Origin: Pseudomonas sp. NFR16 | GTDB taxonomy: Bacteria > Pseudomonadota > Gammaproteobacteria > Pseudomonadales > Pseudomonadaceae | Assembly: GCF_900108875.1 (NCBI RefSeq) | Contig: NZ_FNYJ01000003.1 | Span: 331,969 to 395,968 of the forward strand | Direction: 5' to 3' | DNA: 64,000 nt | In this document: piece after piece, positions 11,888 to 21,028 of the stretch | Numbering within the stretch: position 1 is the stretch's first letter | Layout: each line of letters begins with the position of its first letter | The notes under the pieces: generated by a model | Seen by the model: only the letters and a program-made list of their open reading frames with translations | Databases searched by the model: none | What the model was told of the DNA's origin: nothing | Translations under genes and position numbers: made by a program

Positions 11888-12952
11888 ATGGACGACAACA
11901 AGAAGAAAGCCTTGGCTGCGGCCTTGGGTCAGATCGAGCGTCAGTTCGGCAAAGGTGCCGTAATGCGCATGGGTGACCACGACCGCCAGGCTATTCCTGC
12001 TATCTCCACCGGCTCATTGGGCCTCGATATCGCACTGGGTATCGGCGGTTTGCCAAAAGGCCGGATCGTTGAAATCTATGGCCCGGAATCTTCGGGTAAA
12101 ACCACAATGACCCTGTCGGTGATCGCAGAAGCCCAGAAAATGGGTGCCACCTGCGCATTCGTCGACGCCGAACACGCGCTCGACCCTGAATATGCGGGCA
12201 AGCTGGGCGTCAACGTCGACGACCTGCTGGTATCGCAGCCGGACACTGGCGAGCAGGCACTCGAAATCACCGACATGCTGGTGCGCTCCAACGCCATCGA
12301 CGTGATCGTCGTCGACTCCGTCGCCGCGCTGGTGCCGAAGGCAGAAATCGAAGGTGAAATGGGCGACATGCACGTCGGCCTGCAGGCCCGTCTGATGTCT
12401 CAGGCGCTGCGCAAGATCACCGGTAACATCAAGAATGCCAACTGCCTGGTCATCTTCATCAACCAGATCCGTATGAAAATCGGCGTGATGTTCGGCAGCC
12501 CGGAAACCACCACCGGTGGTAACGCGCTGAAGTTCTACGCATCGGTTCGTCTGGACATCCGCCGCACCGGCGCGGTGAAAGAAGGCGACGAGGTCGTTGG
12601 TAGCGAAACCCGCGTAAAAGTCGTGAAGAACAAGGTCGCTCCGCCGTTCCGTCAGGCCGAGTTCCAGATCCTCTACGGCAAAGGTATCTACCGTAACGGC
12701 GAAATCATTGACCTGGGTGTATTGCACGGTCTGCTGGAGAAGTCCGGCGCATGGTACAGCTATCAGGGCAGCAAGATCGGCCAGGGTAAAGCCAACTCCG
12801 CGAAGTTCCTGCAGGACAACCCGGAAATCGGCGCCACCCTCGAGAAGCAGATTCGCGAGAAACTGCTGACTGCCGCTCCTGACGTCAAAGCCCAGTCTTC
12901 TCGCGTAGCCGAGGACGATGTGGCTGAGATCGAAGCTGACGCGGATCTCTGA
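11888..12952 (+). CDS. recA: Recombinase RecA
   Basis: ATP-dependent strand-exchange protein and LexA/UmuD co-protease. 354 aa. Seen: Walker [10 protein letters not shown] near residue 67, Walker [11 protein letters not shown], the L2 region [25 protein letters not shown], and an acidic C-terminal tail ([12 protein letters not shown]). Preceded by a strong LexA box and by AGAGGA as ribosome binding site. recX begins 8 bp after the stop, probably read through on part of the transcripts. Confidence 0.99.
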   Translation: MDDNKKKALAAALGQIERQFGKGAVMRMGDHDRQAIPAISTGSLGLDIALGIGGLPKGRIVEIYGPESSGKTTMTLSVIAEAQKMGATCAFVDAEHALDPEYAGKLGVNVDDLLVSQPDTGEQALEITDMLVRSNAIDVIVVDSVAALVPKAEIEGEMGDMHVGLQARLMSQALRKITGNIKNANCLVIFINQIRMKIGVMFGSPETTTGGNALKFYASVRLDIRRTGAVKEGDEVVGSETRVKVVKNKVAPPFRQAEFQILYGKGIYRNGEIIDLGVLHGLLEKSGAWYSYQGSKIGQGKANSAKFLQDNPEIGATLEKQIREKLLTAAPDVKAQSSRVAEDDVAEIEADADL

Positions 12953-12960
12953 TTCCTGTC

Positions 12961-13431
12961 ATGTCGGTAGAGCTTGATACGCCCGTCGCAGTACGGCGTA
13001 GTGCAATGGACCTGCTCGCACGTCGCGAGCATGGTCGAGTCGAGCTGACGCGCAAGTTGCGTCAGCGCGGCGCCCCTCCTGAATTGATCGAAGCAGCTCT
13101 TGACCGCCTGACGGAAGAGGGTTTGCTCAGCGAATCACGTTACCTCGAAAGCTTTGTTTCCTACCGTGCCCGTTCCGGATACGGTCCTTTGCGTATTCGC
13201 GAAGAACTCGGCCAGCGCGGTCTGCAGCGCAATGATATCGAAAAGGCGCTTCGCGAATGTGGAGTCGACTGGCGCGAGAAGCTGGAAGAATGCTGGCGCC
13301 GCAAGTACGCCGGGCGGTTGCCCGCCGATATGCGTGAGCGGGGTCAACAAATGCGATTTCTGAGCTACCGAGGGTTTCCCCCGGAATTGATCGGCAAGCT
13401 GTTAAGCGGCAGAGGCGGGGACGACGACTGA
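12961..13431 (+). CDS. recX: Regulatory protein RecX
   Basis: Binds RecA filaments and limits recombinase and co-protease activity. 156 aa of mostly three-helix RecX repeats: [22 protein letters not shown], then [34 protein letters not shown], then a C-terminal repeat with [14 protein letters not shown]. Its start lies 8 bp after recA, the standard recA-recX arrangement. Confidence 0.96.
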   Translation: MSVELDTPVAVRRSAMDLLARREHGRVELTRKLRQRGAPPELIEAALDRLTEEGLLSESRYLESFVSYRARSGYGPLRIREELGQRGLQRNDIEKALRECGVDWREKLEECWRRKYAGRLPADMRERGQQMRFLSYRGFPPELIGKLLSGRGGDDD

Positions 13432-13464
13432 TCAGCCCTCCGCCTTCACCATGCGGATTGACGG

Positions 13465-14577
13465 TCAGGGGACTTTTGCGGACTCCAGGTCACGCGTCTG
13501 AGGTGGAGCCGTTTTCGCCCAGTTCTCGCTCAGGTTGATGTAATCGACCAGTTGGCGCAGGCGACCGTGGTTGCGGCCATTGAATTTGAACGCCAGGCGC
13601 GTCAAATGGCTGAACTGCTCCTCTTCGTAATCCTGCTGATACCCATGCTGATGAAAGTCGTCGCTCAGGCATAGGTCGGCGAACGCCTGCTGCATGTGTG
13701 CCAACGCTTGTTCGCTCAGCGGGTGATGCATGCGAATGACGAATGAGTTCTTCAACCAGCGGCTCGAGTGGAAGTTGCTGTAGAACTGATTGATTTCGGC
13801 GACGGCCTCGTCCGCCGTGTAGACCAGTTTCAGCAGGTTCATGTCGGTGGGCAGGATGTAGCGATTGGCTTCCAGTTCGTTTCTGATGAACGTCAGGGCA
13901 CCTTCCCAGAAAGTCCCGCCCGGCGCATCCAGCAGCACGATTGGCACAAGGGGGCTTTTGCCGGTCTGAATCAGGGTCAGTACTTCCAGTGCTTCGTCCA
14001 GCGTGCCGAACCCGCCCGGGCAGAGCACCAGTGCGTCAGCTTCTTTGACGAAAAACAGCTTGCGGGTAAAGAAGAAATGGAAGGGCAGCAGGTTCCCGGT
14101 GCCATCCACAGTCGCATTGGCATGCTGTTCGAACGGCAACGTGATGTTGAAACCCAGGCTGTAATCCAGGCCCGCACCTTCGTGCGCCGCTGCCATGATT
14201 CCGCCGCCGGCGCCGGTGATGACCATCAGATCGGACGCCGCCAGCTTCGTGCCCAGCTCCCGGGCCAGTGCGTACATCGGATGTTCGATCGGAGTCCGGG
14301 CCGAGCCGAAAACCGTAACCTTTCGACGACCTTTGAACTGATCGAGCACGCGAAAGGCGTTTTCCAGTTCGCGCAGGGCCTGTAACGTGATTTTCGCATT
14401 CCAGCGGTTACGGTCGTCCCGAGCCATGCGCAGGACCGTGAGCATCATGTCGCGATAGAGCGCCAGGTTGGGACTGTTTGGAGCGATCTGGGCGAGCTGT
14501 TCTTCGACCTTGCGGGTGAGGTCGATTCCATTGCCCTGAAAATGCAGAGATAGGGCGTCATTGGGTACATAAGGCAT
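13465..14577 (-). CDS. LOG-family Rossmann-fold protein (TIGR00730-like)
   Basis: Member of the LOG/YgdH superfamily, whose studied members are nucleotide 5'-monophosphate phosphoribohydrolases. 370 aa, about twice the length of a minimal LOG domain: an N-terminal extension of some 80 residues, the Rossmann core (VFGSART, ITGAGGGIMAAAHEGA, PGGFGTLDEALE with the signature PGGXGTXXE), and a C-terminal extension of about 90 residues. It is shorter than PpnN (~450 aa), so substrate identity is open. Convergent with recX, and its product is likely cytosolic. Confidence 0.85.
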   Translation of the reverse strand: MPYVPNDALSLHFQGNGIDLTRKVEEQLAQIAPNSPNLALYRDMMLTVLRMARDDRNRWNAKITLQALRELENAFRVLDQFKGRRKVTVFGSARTPIEHPMYALARELGTKLAASDLMVITGAGGGIMAAAHEGAGLDYSLGFNITLPFEQHANATVDGTGNLLPFHFFFTRKLFFVKEADALVLCPGGFGTLDEALEVLTLIQTGKSPLVPIVLLDAPGGTFWEGALTFIRNELEANRYILPTDMNLLKLVYTADEAVAEINQFYSNFHSSRWLKNSFVIRMHHPLSEQALAHMQQAFADLCLSDDFHQHGYQQDYEEEQFSHLTRLAFKFNGRNHGRLRQLVDYINLSENWAKTAPPQTRDLESAKVP

Positions 14578-15044
14578 TCAAACGTTCTCCTTTTGCAAAA
14601 TCATCGGTCCTGACTGTTACATCAGGAGCAGGACGCTTCGTGCGTCGCTGCACCTCGCGCATAGAAATGGCCTGCAACACCTGGCGACGGCGGGCGGCGC
14701 GCTGATTCTGGCGATGTCCTTGGATGGTAGAGCACGGTGCGAGTTAAACGAATCACCGGCAACCCCTGTTGATTTGCCAAGTGTGATCAGACGTAACGGT
14801 AAGCAAACCCGATAGGATTGATGATGTGCCCGAAACATCCGGGCTGGCAATGGTCGCATCAGGATCCCATTCGTCGGACTGCCCGGTGTGCGTTGTGCCC
14901 TCTGATTTACTGAAATCATGGCAGGCAAGTGGCATTGCAACCTGGATAGCGTCGACACCACTGGTATCGCGTGGCGTCTGCGGACAGTCATCGAGTTTGC
15001 CCACATCAAGCGGAGGGTGTGGACGAGCCATGGAGGGGTGTGAA
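14578..15044. other. Intergenic region with no supported gene
   Basis: 467 bp between the divergent LOG-family gene and the small ORF at 15045. Open frames on both strands here (14617-15009 minus; 14826 to 15044 plus) have no convincing start signal or recognisable sequence. It probably holds the promoters of both flanking genes; no clear -35/-10 pair was picked out. Confidence 0.5.
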
Positions 15045-15236
15045 ATGGAGATCAGGCTAGAAGTCGATCAAAACCTGTATCGCTTGTTGATCGAGGCGGC
15101 GCGCGGTAACCATCGCACCCTCGAGCAAGAGTGTGTGAAGCGGCTGGAGCAGGGCGGGAGACGCTCTTTTTATCTGCAGGCGGTGCTGGCGGAGTTGCGC
15201 GCCGAAGAACAACAGCGGCGCGCATCCTGTCATTGA
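15045..15236 (+). CDS. Small hypothetical protein, 63 aa
   Basis: ORF beginning MEIRLEVDQNLYRLLIEAARGNHRT, behind GGAGGGGTGTGAA, a strong ribosome binding site. A short beta-like segment (EIRLEVD) followed by two predicted amphipathic helices resembles the plan of ribbon-helix-helix DNA-binding proteins or antitoxins, but no diagnostic match is claimed. No partner toxin is adjacent. The gene stops 10 bp before the end of the convergent DUF4146 gene. An in-frame upstream ATG at 15030 is possible. Confidence 0.6.
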   Translation: MEIRLEVDQNLYRLLIEAARGNHRTLEQECVKRLEQGGRRSFYLQAVLAELRAEEQQRRASCH

Positions 15237-15246
15237 ACAGATGGCA

Positions 15247-15669
15247 TCACTTCTTCACAGGTGGCTTGGCAGCGCAGTCGGCGGCGGTGATTTGCTGAGT
15301 GGTGATCGCGCGGCCGGTCTTGTATTCCTTGAACTCATAACGCAGGGTCGCGCCCTTGGCCATCAGTTGGCGGTAGCCGGCGTTGCGGCAGACGCTGGTG
15401 CCTAGCTGGCGACCGACCAGATCCGGGTTCTCGCGCATTTGAGCAGCCTGGCCGGATTGCACGCTCAGGTGGTTGATGAGCATCTTGCCTTCGACCGTAT
15501 AGCCCTCGTCGAGGATGTCTTCGTTGATCGCGCGGGGAGTGCCGGCACTGCTTTCTTTCGCGACTTTTTCAAGCATCTGGCTCAGTTCGTAATCCTGTTT
15601 GGACGCCGCATTGGCGCACAGCGGAGCGACGAGCAAAAGCGTGAGAGTGGGAGCGATGAAGCGCAGCAT
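15247..15669 (-). CDS. Secreted DUF4146 protein, PA3611-like (quorum-sensing-regulated family)
   Basis: 140 aa with a clear N-terminal signal peptide (MLRFIAPTLTLLLVAPLCANA) and a small mature domain with two cysteines (in TSVCRNAGYR and ITAADCAAK) that could form a disulfide. Position and sequence style match PA3611 of P. aeruginosa, a periplasmic/secreted protein of known structure and unknown biochemical role from a Pseudomonas-specific family. The start at 15669 follows AGGAGAATCC on the minus strand; the open frame upstream of it is not coding. Confidence 0.85.
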   Translation of the reverse strand: MLRFIAPTLTLLLVAPLCANAASKQDYELSQMLEKVAKESSAGTPRAINEDILDEGYTVEGKMLINHLSVQSGQAAQMRENPDLVGRQLGTSVCRNAGYRQLMAKGATLRYEFKEYKTGRAITTQQITAADCAAKPPVKK

Positions 15670-15906
15670 TGGATTCTCCTGGTGCATGGACGGGTAGTGC
15701 AAAGGCTGGCCGTTGGACCGGTCACATCCGAAGGCGTTCACTGGCGGCATGAGTGCTTTCAGGGCCCGCCAGTATAGGGGAGTCGGCTGCGCGGGCACCA
15801 GAGAACACGGCGCTTCTGATAGACTGCGCCGACTTTCTACCTGCCGGATATCCAATGTGTCGCTGCCTTTCTGCCCGCCTGTGATTTTGCCAGCGCGGTT
15901 ACATTC

Positions 15907-16617
15907 ATGAGCCACGCCGTTTCCCGTCTGCGCGCCGAAAGGCTGGCCCGAAGCACGCGGCCGTTCATCGCCCGAGGCTCCCGCGCCCCCCGTTGCAGCG
16001 ACTGCCGGGTTATCGAAAGTTATTGCCTGTGCGCCTGGAAGCCGACGGTACCGGCACGGTCGGCCGTGTGCTTGCTGATGTATGACACCGAACCGCTCAA
16101 ACCGACCAATACCGGCTGGTTGATCGCCGACGTGGTCAAGGACACCGAGGCGTTCGGCTGGTCGCGAATTGACGTGGATGAAAAGCTGCCGGCGCTGCTG
16201 AATGATCCGCAGTGGCAGCCTTATATTGTCTTTCCGGGCGAATTCGTGGCACCTGAGCGGGTCGTGACCGAAGTGCGGGTTGCGGATGGCAAGCGCCCGC
16301 TGTTCATTCTGCTGGACGCGACCTGGCCGGAAGCGCGCAAGATGTTTCGCAAAAGTCCGTATCTGAATCACTTGCCCGTGTTGAGTCTTCAACCTGAGCA
16401 AATGTCGCGCTATCGGCTGCGTCGATCCAAGCGTGACGACCATTTCTGCACGGCGGAAGTGGCCGCTTTATGCCTGGAGCTGGCGGAAGACCAGCAGGCC
16501 GCAGCGGTTCTTGATGCCTATCTGGACGTGTTCAGCGCCCACTACCTGGGCGCGAAATTCCAGCTGCCAATTGATCCGGATGATGCTGCGCATACGCATC
16601 TCAAGGCGTTTCTGTAG
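15907..16617 (+). CDS. DTW-domain tRNA-uridine aminocarboxypropyltransferase (TapT/YfiP-like)
   Basis: DTW-domain proteins transfer the 3-amino-3-carboxypropyl group of SAM to uridine in tRNA (acp3U). 236 aa. Seen: a cysteine-rich N-terminal patch (RCSDCRVIESYCLCAWKP) likely binding a metal, the PGEF-X-APE segment, and the family motif DATWPEARKM that names the DTW domain. Divergent from the DUF4146 gene. Assignment to TapT rather than another DTW clade is by general similarity only. Confidence 0.85.
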   Translation: MSHAVSRLRAERLARSTRPFIARGSRAPRCSDCRVIESYCLCAWKPTVPARSAVCLLMYDTEPLKPTNTGWLIADVVKDTEAFGWSRIDVDEKLPALLNDPQWQPYIVFPGEFVAPERVVTEVRVADGKRPLFILLDATWPEARKMFRKSPYLNHLPVLSLQPEQMSRYRLRRSKRDDHFCTAEVAALCLELAEDQQAAAVLDAYLDVFSAHYLGAKFQLPIDPDDAAHTHLKAFL

Positions 16618-16629
16618 GAACGCCTGCGC

Positions 16630-17514
16630 TCAAGCCATGGCCTTTCTCGGCCACAGTTGTGCGAGCAGCATGCCCGCCAGCATCAAGGCACAGCCAATGT
16701 AACCGCGCAGCTGCAACGCCTCGCCCAGAATCCAGGCACCCGCTATTGCTGCAAACACCGCTTCGAGCGAAAGAATGATCGCAGCATGGGACGCAATGGC
16801 GTCTTTCTGCGCCACCACCTGCAAGGTGTAACCGATACCCACCGCAATCACGCCGCCGTACAGCAACGCCGGCGCTGCGCCGATGATGGCTTGTAGCGAG
16901 ACGGGTTCGAAAATCACGGCCAGAACCAGGCTCACCAGCGAACAGGTGGCGAACTGCAGGAAGGCAAGGCGGATGGGATCGTGACGGCTGGCGAAGATGC
17001 CGACCAGTATCACGTGACCGCCCCACACGAACGCGCCGATCAGTTGCAGCCAGTCACCCGACGCCACTTGAAAGTTGTCGCCCACGCTCAGCAGGAACAT
17101 CCCGACCACCGCCAACAGGCAGCCGAGCCATGTGCCCATCCCGGTTTTGTGGCCCAGCAACAGTCCCAAAAGCGGAACTACAATCACATACAGCCCGGTG
17201 ATGAAGCCCGAATTGGTCACGCTGGTGAAGAGCAGGCCGACCTGCTGCAGGTTGATGCCAAGCGCCAGCGCAAGGCCCATGATCACGCCGCCCTGCAGCA
17301 GGCCGCGTGTCAACAGAGGCTCTGGGGAAGGGCCGCTGACGGGGCGGCGAAGGAGTAATGGCATCAGGCAGATGGAGCCCAGCGCGAAGCGCAGGCCTGA
17401 GAACAGGTAGGGCCCGATGTGGTCCATGCCCGCCGTCTGCGCGACGAATCCGGAGCCCCAGATCATCGCGGTCAGGAGCATGAGCAGGTCCGCTCGCAAG
17501 GCATGTTTTCGCAT
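16630..17514 (-). CDS. EamA/DMT-family permease
   Basis: Inner-membrane drug/metabolite transporter, probably an exporter of unknown substrate. 294 aa with about ten hydrophobic segments arranged as two EamA repeats: the first begins LLMLLTAMIWGSGFVAQTAG, the second near LIGAFVWGGHVILVGIFASR. The start at 17514 (MRKHALRAD) is chosen because the open frame upstream lacks hydrophobic or conserved sequence. Convergent with the DTW gene, with 12 bp between stops. Confidence 0.88.
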   Translation of the reverse strand: MRKHALRADLLMLLTAMIWGSGFVAQTAGMDHIGPYLFSGLRFALGSICLMPLLLRRPVSGPSPEPLLTRGLLQGGVIMGLALALGINLQQVGLLFTSVTNSGFITGLYVIVVPLLGLLLGHKTGMGTWLGCLLAVVGMFLLSVGDNFQVASGDWLQLIGAFVWGGHVILVGIFASRHDPIRLAFLQFATCSLVSLVLAVIFEPVSLQAIIGAAPALLYGGVIAVGIGYTLQVVAQKDAIASHAAIILSLEAVFAAIAGAWILGEALQLRGYIGCALMLAGMLLAQLWPRKAMA

Positions 17515-17740
17515 GGTGGCACTCGCAGGAATCAAGGGCGCAGACTTTGCCGTAAAGCGCGAAGCTTGACCACCCCGGATTCGCTGGGCATCCTTGGCGC
17601 CGCGCGAATGCTGGAGCGCCGTGTTCTGTCTGGTTTTGACGTCGATGCGCCGCATTGGCGCAGCGTTTACAGGCCGGCATTTTCGGATGCCATCGTGGGG
17701 GCTGAATCCGTCGGCGCTCGCTCATAAACAGGATCATTAA

Positions 17741-18388
17741 ATGACCTACGAAATCCTGATCGCCGATGACCACCCTTTGTTTCGTAGCGCTCTGCATCAG
17801 GCATTGAGCCTGGGCCTGGGGCCTGACGCCCGGCTGGTGGAAGCTGAAAGCATTGCTGATCTGGAAGCGCGTCTGACTGAAAAGGCAGACTGGGATCTGG
17901 TTCTGCTCGACCTGAACATGCCCGGCGCGTATGGGTTCTCAGGTCTGGTGCTGCTGCGCGGACAATACCCGCAAGTCCCGGTGGTGATGGTGTCGGCGCA
18001 GGAAGAAGCGGCGGTCGTGGTCAAATCCCGCGAGTTCGGCGCCAGCGGTTTCATCCCCAAATCCAGCTCGCTCGAAACCATTCAGAAAGCGGTGCGCATG
18101 GTCCTGGACGGTGATGTCTGGTGGCCGCCGCAGGTGAATGAAAGTGTCAGCGTTTCAGCCGAAGCAAAGGCGGCCAGCGAAGGCCTTGCCAGCCTTACGC
18201 CGCAGCAGTTCCGGGTGCTGACGATGGTCTGCGAAGGCTTGCTCAACAAGCAGATTGCTTATGAATTGAGCGTTTCCGAAGCCACCATCAAGGCCCATGT
18301 CACGGCGATTTTCCGCAAACTGGGCGTGCGTACGCGAACTCAGGCTGCGTTGCTGCTGCAGCAACTCGAGTCCATCGCAGCCAACTGA
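17741..18388 (+). CDS. erdR: LuxR/NarL-type response regulator, ErdR-like
   Basis: Two-component response regulator. 215 aa: receiver domain at 1-120 with the acidic pair in ADDHPLFR, phosphoacceptor Asp in LLDLNMPG, and conserved Lys in FIPKSSS; then a LuxR helix-turn-helix (LTPQQFRVL to KLGVRTRTQAALLL). Position immediately upstream of dgkA matches PA3604 (erdR), part of the regulatory cascade for ethanol oxidation in P. aeruginosa. No sensor kinase is adjacent, so it is an orphan here. Confidence 0.85.
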   Translation: MTYEILIADDHPLFRSALHQALSLGLGPDARLVEAESIADLEARLTEKADWDLVLLDLNMPGAYGFSGLVLLRGQYPQVPVVMVSAQEEAAVVVKSREFGASGFIPKSSSLETIQKAVRMVLDGDVWWPPQVNESVSVSAEAKAASEGLASLTPQQFRVLTMVCEGLLNKQIAYELSVSEATIKAHVTAIFRKLGVRTRTQAALLLQQLESIAAN

Positions 18389-18489
18389 CTGACTCGCCCA
18401 TCATTTTCTGGCTGGTGCGGCCGTCCTTCACACTTTTTTGACTGCCGCCGCACTAGCCTCCACGCTCTTCATTGCTCAGTAGCTTCTTT

Positions 18490-18858
18490 ATGACGTCGCC
18501 ATTCAAAGGCCAGACCGGCCTTAAACGTATCCTCAATGCATCCGGTTATTCATTCGACGGCCTGGCCGCGGCTTTCAAAGGCGAAGCAGCGTTCCGTCAA
18601 CTGGTTCTGCTCAACGTCGTTCTGATTCCGGTTTCATTCCTGTTTCATGTGAGTCGCGGCGAGCGCGCCATCTTGATCGCCGTGTGCCTGCTGGCGTTGA
18701 TCGTCGAGTTGTTGAACTCGGCCATTGAAGCGGCCATCGACCGGATTTCCCTTGAGCGGCATCCGCTGTCCAAGAATGCCAAAGACATGGGCAGTGCCGC
18801 ACAATTCGTCGCGTTGAGCATGATCGCAGTGGTATGGGGCTTGATTCTGCTGGGGTGA
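18490..18858 (+). CDS. dgkA: Diacylglycerol kinase
   Basis: Small inner-membrane kinase that phosphorylates diacylglycerol to phosphatidic acid, recycling lipid left by periplasmic glucan and lipid A modification. 122 aa with three membrane helices and the signature VELLNSAIEAAIDRIS near residue 75. The ATG at 18490 (MTSPFKGQTGLKR) is preferred to an in-frame TTG at 18472. Confidence 0.96.
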   Translation: MTSPFKGQTGLKRILNASGYSFDGLAAAFKGEAAFRQLVLLNVVLIPVSFLFHVSRGERAILIAVCLLALIVELLNSAIEAAIDRISLERHPLSKNAKDMGSAAQFVALSMIAVVWGLILLG

Positions 18859-18914
18859 CACGCGCCTCACAACATCATTGGCTGTTGCAGCGCGTCCGCA
18901 TTGCAGGGCGCGCG

Positions 18915-19841
18915 TCAGGCGATATTGGGCAGCACGATCTCATCGCTGCGACGCACGTTGGCGGTGAGCGAGCGGCACAGGTCGAGGAATTCGCGGATAG
19001 CCGATGTCTGATATTTCTGCTTGTGCCAGATGAAATAAAACTGGCGCACCAGGTCCAGCTCCGGTGTCTCCACCGCAACCAGACTGCCACGACGAAACGC
19101 ATCACGCAGCGCTAGGCGTGAAATGCAGCCAATGCCCAGCCCGGACTCAACCGCGCGTTTGATGGCCTCGGTGTGTTCCAGCTCCAGCCGTACGTTCAGG
19201 TTGTTCAAGTGATGACGCATGGCTTGATCGAAGGTCAGGCGCGTCCCCGATCCTTGCTCGCGCAAAATCCAGGCTTCCCGGGTCAGCTCCTCGAGTGTGG
19301 CCTGACCACGGCGGGCGAGTGGATGCTGTGGTGCGCAGAAGACCACCAGTTCGTCTTCCACCCACGTCTGCACTTCGATGTCGGGATGGCTGCAATCACC
19401 TTCGATCAGCCCCAGATCAATCTCGTAATGGGCGACCTGCTGCACGATATTGGCGGTGTTCTGCACATGCAGTTTCACGTGGCTTTCGGGATGACGCTGC
19501 ATGAAGCTGCCGATCAGCAGCGTGGCCAGATAATTGCCGATCGTGAGTGTTGCGCCGACGGCCAGCGAGCCGAAGCCGGATTTGCCGTTGAGCAGGTCTT
19601 CGATCTCCTTGGCCTGATCGAGAAGGGCCACCGCCTGCGGCAGTAACTGTCGCCCCGTCGCGTTCAGGCTCAGTCGTTTGCCGGCCCGGTCGAACAACTG
19701 GCAGCTGGACTGGCGCTCCAGTTCGGTGATGGAGGTGCTGGCCGCAGACTGCGATAAGGACAGCTGCACGGCGGCGCGGGAAACGCTTTCCTGCTGGGCC
19801 ACGGCGACGAACACTTGCAGCTGGCGGAGAGTAAATCGCAT
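18915..19841 (-). CDS. finR: LysR-family regulator FinR
   Basis: LysR-type transcriptional regulator. 308 aa: winged helix-turn-helix at residues 1-60 (MRFTLRQLQVFVAVAQQESV to SITELERQ), then a periplasmic-binding-protein-like effector domain. It is transcribed divergently from fpr, the arrangement in which FinR activates fpr in response to oxidative stress in P. putida and P. aeruginosa. Identification as FinR rests mainly on this context and on normal length. Confidence 0.88.
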   Translation of the reverse strand: MRFTLRQLQVFVAVAQQESVSRAAVQLSLSQSAASTSITELERQSSCQLFDRAGKRLSLNATGRQLLPQAVALLDQAKEIEDLLNGKSGFGSLAVGATLTIGNYLATLLIGSFMQRHPESHVKLHVQNTANIVQQVAHYEIDLGLIEGDCSHPDIEVQTWVEDELVVFCAPQHPLARRGQATLEELTREAWILREQGSGTRLTFDQAMRHHLNNLNVRLELEHTEAIKRAVESGLGIGCISRLALRDAFRRGSLVAVETPELDLVRQFYFIWHKQKYQTSAIREFLDLCRSLTANVRRSDEIVLPNIA

Positions 19842-19963
19842 ATCTATATAACCGATAACCCATATCTTGATAATTCAGTTAACAGATATTGTGTCTGCCA
19901 CTAGAATATCGCGCAATGGCGCTTTGACTGGCGCAAGCAAATATTCAGGAGTTCCTACGTACC
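19842..19963 (+). promoter_or_regulatory. finR-fpr divergent control region with fpr promoter
   Basis: 122-bp AT-rich interval. For fpr, TTAACA (19879-19884) and TAGAAT (19902-19907) are spaced 17 bp, a good sigma-70 promoter. Just upstream is a run of ATAT/GATA-containing short inverted motifs (19841-19875), a reasonable place for LysR-type binding between the divergent genes. Confidence 0.7.
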
Positions 19964-20743
19964 ATGAGCAACATGAATCACGAGCGTGTCCTCAGCGTTC
20001 ATCACTGGAACGACACCCTCTTCAGTTTCAAGTGCACCCGTGATCCAGGTCTGCGCTTCGAGAACGGTCAGTTCGTCATGATCGGTCTGCAGCAGCCAAA
20101 CGGGCGCCCGCTCATGCGCGCATATTCCATCGCCAGCCCGAACTGGGAAGAGCATCTGGAGTTCTTCAGCATCAAGGTGCCCGACGGCCCGCTGACCTCG
20201 CAGCTGCAACACCTGAAGGAAGGCGACGAGATCATCATCAGCAAAAAGCCGACGGGCACGCTGGTCCTCGATGACCTCAAGCCGGGCAAGCATCTGTACC
20301 TGCTCAGCACCGGTACCGGTCTGGCGCCGTTCATGAGCGTCATCCAGGACCCTGAGACCTACGAGCGTTTCGAGAAAGTCATTCTGTGCCACGGTGTGCG
20401 TTACGTGAACGAAGTTGCCTACCGCGAGTTCATCACCGAGCACCTGCCGCAGAACGAATTCTTCGGCGAGGCGCTGCGAGACAAGCTGATCTATTACCCG
20501 ACCGTCACCCGCGAGCCTTTCGAAAATGAAGGCCGCCTGACTGATCTGATGCGCAGCGGCAAGCTGTTCAGCGACATCGGTCTGCCACCGATCAACCCGC
20601 AGGACGACCGTGCCATGCTGTGCGGCAGCCCGAGCATGCTCGACGAAACCAGCGAAGTGCTGAACAGCTTCGGTCTGACCGTTTCGCCACGCATGCGCGA
20701 GCCGGGTGACTACCTGATCGAGCGCGCATTCGTCGAGAAGTGA
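19964..20743 (+). CDS. fpr: Ferredoxin-NADP+ reductase
   Basis: FAD enzyme exchanging electrons between NADPH and ferredoxin or flavodoxin; supports Fe-S repair and oxidative-stress defence. 259 aa. Seen: FAD motif RAYSIASPNW near residue 50, NADP-binding LSTGTGLAPFMSV near residue 110, and the motif MLCGSPSML near residue 225. The C-terminus (ERAFVEK) is that of the bacterial short class. Divergent from finR. Confidence 0.97.
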   Translation: MSNMNHERVLSVHHWNDTLFSFKCTRDPGLRFENGQFVMIGLQQPNGRPLMRAYSIASPNWEEHLEFFSIKVPDGPLTSQLQHLKEGDEIIISKKPTGTLVLDDLKPGKHLYLLSTGTGLAPFMSVIQDPETYERFEKVILCHGVRYVNEVAYREFITEHLPQNEFFGEALRDKLIYYPTVTREPFENEGRLTDLMRSGKLFSDIGLPPINPQDDRAMLCGSPSMLDETSEVLNSFGLTVSPRMREPGDYLIERAFVEK

Positions 20744-20819
20744 ATCTGATTCTGCGGGCCCTGGTGCCCGCGGAAGATTGTTCTGACTGAAGATGTTCAG
20801 CGTTAAACGTGGCCCCTTC

Positions 20820-20915
20820 CCGAGTACGCTCGGTCCCACAGGGTTCGCAGGTGGCTGAACATTCTGGCTTCACCCGAAGCCTGTAGTGGGAGCGAGATTG
20901 CTCGCGAAGACGTCA
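20820..20915. repeat. REP element pair downstream of fpr
   Basis: A partial inverse copy, CGAGTACGCTCGGTCCCACAGG (about 20820-20841), faces a forward copy CTGTAGTGGGAGCGAGATTGCTCGCGAAG (20881-20910). This is the Pseudomonas REP type also seen at 24.2 and 62.9 kb. Confidence 0.75.
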
Positions 20916-20942
20916 GTGCGGACACTGAGGTTGGTGTCTGAC

Positions 20943-20982
20943 AAAAAAACCGCCTGGAGGTCACGGACCAGGCGGTTTTTTT
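20943..20982. terminator. Bidirectional terminator between fpr and trmO
   Basis: Strong stem AAAACCGCCTGG/CCAGGCGGTTTT with A and T runs on both sides, placed between two convergent genes, so usable from either strand. Confidence 0.9.
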
Positions 20983-21028
20983 GTGGGCGATTGTCGGGTT
21001 GCAGGCAGGTCGGGTGTCGCGCAGAGGG

